From: Eggerthella sinensis
GTDB lineage: Bacteria; Actinomycetota; Coriobacteriia; Coriobacteriales; Eggerthellaceae
Direction of reading: 5' to 3'
DNA: 64,000 bases
Assembly: GCF_003339815.1 (NCBI RefSeq)
Contig: NZ_PPTT01000021.1
Coordinates: 1 to 64,000 of the forward strand
Shown here: positions 60,852 to 64,000 of the stretch, one piece after another
Position numbering within the stretch: the stretch's first letter is position 1
Layout: the number at the start of each line of letters is the position of its first letter
Notes under the pieces: model-generated
Told to the model about the DNA's origin: nothing
The model's database searches: none
What the model saw: the letters and a program-made list of their open reading frames with translations, nothing else
Translations under genes and position numbers: made by a program

Positions 60852-62351
60852 ATGGCAACCAAGAAATTTCGATTGATCGACGCGATACTCTCGGTTATCA
60901 CCGTGGTGTTCGTGGCCGAGGCGGCGGCTCCTGCTGCCGCCATCGGCAACTCCCAGTTCTTCTGGTGGATCTTCCTCATCATCGCGTTTCTGCTTCCGTA
61001 CGGCCTGGTGGTGTCCGAGCTGGGCACCACCTACGACGACGAGGGCGGTTTGTACGACTGGGTGCGCCGCGCGTTCGGCGACCGGTGGGGTAGCCGCGTG
61101 AGCTGGTACTACTGGATCAACTTCCCGCTGTGGATGGCGTCGCTCGCCTTCCTGTTCCCCGAGACCATCTCCATGATCACGGGCATGGAGATCGGCATCG
61201 TGCCGTCCCTTGCCATCGAGCTGGCGTTCATTTGGATCGTCGTGTTCCTCAGCTTCTCGAAGGTGTCGGACTCGGCGTGGATCCTCAATCTGGCCGCCGT
61301 GCTCAAGGTGGGCATCGCGCTCGTCGTGGGCGGGCTGGGCATCTGGTACGCCGTCAACTTCGGCTTCGCGAACGACATGGCGCCCGAGACCTTCCTGCCG
61401 GCGTTCGACTCGAACAGCCTCACGTACCTGTCCATCATCCTGTTCAACTTCATGGGCTTCGAGGTAATCACCACCTACGTGGGCTCGATGGAGAACCCGA
61501 GCAAGCAGATTCCCCGCGCCATCATTGCCGGCGGCATCGCCATCGCCGCGCTGTACCTGTTCAGCTCGTTCGGCATCGGCGCCGCCATCCCCGCGATGGA
61601 CGTCTCGCTCGATTCGGGCATCATGGACGCCGTGGGCATCATGGCGGGCGTGGGCAGCGTGCTGTTCATCGTGGTGGGCATCGTGTTCCTCATCACGCTG
61701 TTCGGCAACATGGTAAGCTGGTCGTTCGGCGTGAACTTCGTGGCCGAGCATGCCGCGAAGAAGGGCAACATGCCCAAGCCGTTCGCGCACGAGAGCAAGA
61801 AGAACCAGATGCCCACCGGCGCCGCCATCATCAACGGTGTGGTGGCGAGCGTGCTCGTGCTGCTGGCGCCGCTCATGGAAATGGCCGGCTTCGACAGCTT
61901 CTTCTGGATCTTCTTCTCCATGAACATCGTGTTCCTGCTGATCAGCTACATCCCCATGTTCCCGGCGTTTTTGAAGCTGCGCAAGATCGACGCGAACGCG
62001 CCGCGCGTGTTCAAGGTGCCGGGCGGTCACGGTGTGGCGCTCGTGGTGGCGTGGGTGCCCGTGGTGCTGCTTGTGCTGGCCATCATCGCCACCATCGTGC
62101 CGCTGAACGACTCGCCTGAGGAGCTGGGCAAGATTCCCATGCTCATCGGCGTGATCGCGTTCGTCATCATCGGCGAGATCGTGCGCGTGGTGTCGGCGCG
62201 CGAGCGCACGGCCGAGTACCGCGGCATGGACGGCAGCGGCGATCCGATAGAATTCGACATCGCCCAGGGCTACATCGAAATGCCGGAATCGGAGAAGATC
62301 ACCCTCGAAGAGGACAAGATCATCGGGCGCGAGCCGCGCGACATGGTGTAA
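60852..62351 (+). CDS. aguD: APC-family agmatine/putrescine antiporter
   Basis: This 499-residue protein has about twelve predicted membrane helices of the amino acid-polyamine-cation family, with VEAAAPAAAIGNSQFFWWI in the first helix. Between putrescine carbamoyltransferase and agmatine deiminase genes, it probably exchanges agmatine for putrescine, as AguD does in lactic acid bacteria. The specific substrates are inferred from context. Confidence 0.8.
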   Translation: MATKKFRLIDAILSVITVVFVAEAAAPAAAIGNSQFFWWIFLIIAFLLPYGLVVSELGTTYDDEGGLYDWVRRAFGDRWGSRVSWYYWINFPLWMASLAFLFPETISMITGMEIGIVPSLAIELAFIWIVVFLSFSKVSDSAWILNLAAVLKVGIALVVGGLGIWYAVNFGFANDMAPETFLPAFDSNSLTYLSIILFNFMGFEVITTYVGSMENPSKQIPRAIIAGGIAIAALYLFSSFGIGAAIPAMDVSLDSGIMDAVGIMAGVGSVLFIVVGIVFLITLFGNMVSWSFGVNFVAEHAAKKGNMPKPFAHESKKNQMPTGAAIINGVVASVLVLLAPLMEMAGFDSFFWIFFSMNIVFLLISYIPMFPAFLKLRKIDANAPRVFKVPGGHGVALVVAWVPVVLLVLAIIATIVPLNDSPEELGKIPMLIGVIAFVIIGEIVRVVSARERTAEYRGMDGSGDPIEFDIAQGYIEMPESEKITLEEDKIIGREPRDMV

Positions 62352-62360
62352 CGGTTGACG

Positions 62361-62396
62361 GGATCCTTCGACTCCCTTCGGTCGCTCAGGATGACA
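62361..62396 (+). repeat. REP-like TCCTTCGACTC element
   Basis: GGATCCTTCGACTC leads into TCGCTCAGGATGAC, giving a stem-loop between antiporter and agmatine deiminase genes. It is a close relative of the repeat at 54051-54092. Confidence 0.55.
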
Positions 62397-62417
62397 ATCA
62401 TAGTGAAAGGAAGCTTT

Positions 62418-63533
62418 ATGGAAACCATATACGAGAACGAATCGACGCCGAAAAAAGACGGCTACCGCATGCCCGCCGAGTTCGAGCCGCAGGAGTGCAT
62501 CTGGATGCTGTGGCCGCACCGCACCGACAACTGGCGCGACGGCGCGAAGCCGGCGCAGCGGGCGTTCGCCGACGTGGCGCGCGGCATCGCGCAGTACGAG
62601 CCCGTCGTGGTGGGCGTGAACCCCGAGGACTACGCCGCGGCGCACTACGTGCTGGCCGACGAGGAGAACATCCTCGTGGTGGAGATGACGAGCGACGACT
62701 CGTGGGTGCGCGACTGCGGCCCGACGTTCGTGGTGAACGACGACGGCGACGTGCGCGCGGTGCATTGGCACTTCAACGCATGGGGCGGGCTGGTGGACGG
62801 CCTGTACTTCCCGTGGGATCAGGACGCGCTCGTGGGCCTCAAGATCGCCGACCTGGCGGGCGTGGACCGCTACCGCCCCGACTCGTTCGTGCTCGAGGGC
62901 GGCTCCATCCATGTTGACGGCGAAGGCACCGTCATGACCACCGAGATGTGCCTCTTGTCCGAGGGGCGCAACCCGGAGCTGTCGAAGGAGCAGATCGAGA
63001 ACTACCTGTGCGAATACCTCGGCGTGGAGAAGGTCATCTGGATCAAGGACGGCATCGACCCCGAGGAGACGAACGGGCACATCGACGACGTGGCCTGCTT
63101 CGTGGCGCCCGGCGAGGTGGCCTGCATCTGGACTGAGGATAAGGACAACCCGTTCTACGACGCCGCGCACGCCGCCTACGACACGCTGTCGAACGCCACC
63201 GACGCGAAGGGCCGGCAGCTCAAGGTGCACAAGCTGATCATGCCGAAGGAACCCACCTACATGACGCAGGAGGAAGTGGACGCCATCGACGTGGTGGAGG
63301 GCACCATCCCGCGCACCACCGAGGACGTGTGCATCGCGTCGTACATGAACTTCCTCATCGGCAACGGGTTCGTGCTCGTGCCGCAGTACGACGACGAGTA
63401 CGATGAGAAGGCGCTCGAGCAGGTGCAGGCCATGTTCCCCGACCGCGAGGTCGTGGGCGTGCCCACCCGCGAAGTGGTGTACGGCGGCGGCAACATCCAC
63501 TGCATCACGCAACAGCAACCCGCAGGGGAGTGA
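62418..63533 (+). CDS. aguA: Agmatine deiminase
   Basis: This 371-residue peptidyl-arginine-deiminase-like enzyme converts agmatine to N-carbamoylputrescine and ammonia. It has the usual start MPAEFEPQECIWMLWPHRTD and the catalytic cysteine C362 in GGGNIHCITQQQP, plus His in the NGHIDDVACFV segment. The ATG at 62418 follows GAAAGGAAG, so I reject the in-frame ATG at 62355, which would fall within the repeat. It lies six bases before the carbamate kinase gene. Confidence 0.92.
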   Translation: METIYENESTPKKDGYRMPAEFEPQECIWMLWPHRTDNWRDGAKPAQRAFADVARGIAQYEPVVVGVNPEDYAAAHYVLADEENILVVEMTSDDSWVRDCGPTFVVNDDGDVRAVHWHFNAWGGLVDGLYFPWDQDALVGLKIADLAGVDRYRPDSFVLEGGSIHVDGEGTVMTTEMCLLSEGRNPELSKEQIENYLCEYLGVEKVIWIKDGIDPEETNGHIDDVACFVAPGEVACIWTEDKDNPFYDAAHAAYDTLSNATDAKGRQLKVHKLIMPKEPTYMTQEEVDAIDVVEGTIPRTTEDVCIASYMNFLIGNGFVLVPQYDDEYDEKALEQVQAMFPDREVVGVPTREVVYGGGNIHCITQQQPAGE

Positions 63534-63539
63534 TCTGCC

Positions 63540-64000
63540 ATGCCCTATGAAAAAGGACCAGGTAAATCGGTGGTTATCGCGCTTGGCGGCAATGCCCTGG
63601 GCACGACTCCTACCGAGCAGCTGGGGTTCGTCAGGCATACGGCGAAGAACATCGTGGACATGGTGGCCGAAGGCATCAACGTCGTGGTTTCCCACGGCAA
63701 CGGGCCGCAGGTTGGCATGATCGAGACGGCGTTCGACTTCGCCCATGCGCACGGCGGCAAGGCACCGGCCATGCCGCTGCCCGAGTGCGGCGCGATGAGC
63801 CAGGGCTACATCGGCTACCAGCTGTCGCAAGCGCTGCTCAACGAGCTGAAAGAGCGCGGCATCATGCGCTCGTCGGTGGCGCTCATCACGCAGACCGTCG
63901 TGGATCGCGACGACCCGGCGTTCGAAGACCCCACGAAGCCCGTGGGCTCGTTCTTCACGAAGGACGAGGCCCTGCGCCTCGCCGCCGAGACGGGCGCCAC
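63540..64000 (+). CDS. Carbamate kinase, N-terminal part (partial)
   Basis: The window ends after 153 codons, so the kinase is cut at its 3' side. It contains VVIALGGNALGTTP and VSHGNGPQVGMI, the nucleotide- and substrate-binding segments of amino-acid kinases, and ALITQTVVDRDDPAF. It uses carbamoyl phosphate from the transcarbamylase to make ATP, ammonia and bicarbonate, completing the agmatine pathway. The ATG follows the aguA stop by six bases. Confidence 0.93.
   Translation, partial: MPYEKGPGKSVVIALGGNALGTTPTEQLGFVRHTAKNIVDMVAEGINVVVSHGNGPQVGMIETAFDFAHAHGGKAPAMPLPECGAMSQGYIGYQLSQALLNELKERGIMRSSVALITQTVVDRDDPAFEDPTKPVGSFFTKDEALRLAAETGA

Noticed and set aside
58965-63830. A very long minus-strand open frame (over 1,600 codons) spanning the agmatine genes
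   Set aside because: It is a GC-rich shadow of the plus-strand agmatine genes; only its last 666 bases (58965-59630) encode a believable protein, the GNAT.
1-64000. CRISPR arrays, rRNA and tRNA genes
   Set aside because: No regularly spaced direct repeats and no tRNA- or rRNA-like segment was seen in the intergenic regions I read; a covariance-model scan would be needed to exclude a small RNA.

Overview
The window is high-GC chromosomal DNA from what looks like an Eggerthellaceae bacterium (Eggerthella or a close relative). The pointers are LuxR-type regulators built on a large multi-span membrane domain, Tat-exported flavoprotein reductases, several molybdenum respiratory enzymes with their own chaperones, and an agmatine deiminase cluster. 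The genus is inferred from gene content only. The dnaX-ybaB-recR block and a perfect 16-bp parS palindrome (25650-25665) suggest the segment lies within reach of the chromosomal origin.

Layout. 1-1894: dnaX (3' end), ybaB, recR. 2024-10853: membrane LuxR regulator, then a molybdopterin reductase operon (catalytic subunit, 4Fe-4S subunit, membrane anchor, NapG-like and NapH-like ferredoxins, an unknown protein, a TorD-type chaperone). 11063-16247: a second LuxR regulator, a Tat flavoprotein reductase and a third LuxR regulator. 16468-25610: cysteine desulfurase, second molybdopterin oxidoreductase with its 4Fe-4S subunit, MobB-MobA fusion, polyferredoxin, Rrf2 regulator and a CcdA-thioredoxin fusion. 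25650-27961: parS, paired operator-like repeats, a flavoprotein reductase and a small three-haem lipoprotein. 28119-28775: TetR regulator. 28880-37190: a surface-polysaccharide cluster whose middle is clearly AT-richer than the rest. 37191-38111: no intact gene. 38112-45561: hydrolase, NCS1-type permease, two DUF917 proteins, a HyuA-type protein, GntR regulator, SPFH protein. 45759-51357: an unusual sulfite-oxidase-family molybdenum system with haems, ferredoxin and NrfD membrane subunit, then a tyrosine phosphatase. 51557-54021: amino-acid ABC transporter. 54151-59630: YbaK, histidine phosphatase, SDR, MFS pump with MerR regulator, GNAT. 59799-64000: agmatine deiminase pathway (putrescine carbamoyltransferase, antiporter, agmatine deiminase, carbamate kinase, the last cut by the window end).

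How the genes fit together. Much of the window is anaerobic respiration: exported reductases with Tat signals receive electrons through ferredoxin subunits and quinol-linked membrane anchors, and most such modules sit beside a membrane-bound LuxR regulator that could sense substrate or membrane state. Genes for cofactor supply (cysteine desulfurase, MobBA, TorD, CcdA-thioredoxin) lie beside the enzymes they may serve. The agmatine pathway supplies ATP by substrate-level phosphorylation. The most novel-looking element is 45759-50626, where sulfite-oxidase-type proteins, not a DMSO-reductase-type enzyme, are joined to multihaem, ferredoxin and NrfD partners.
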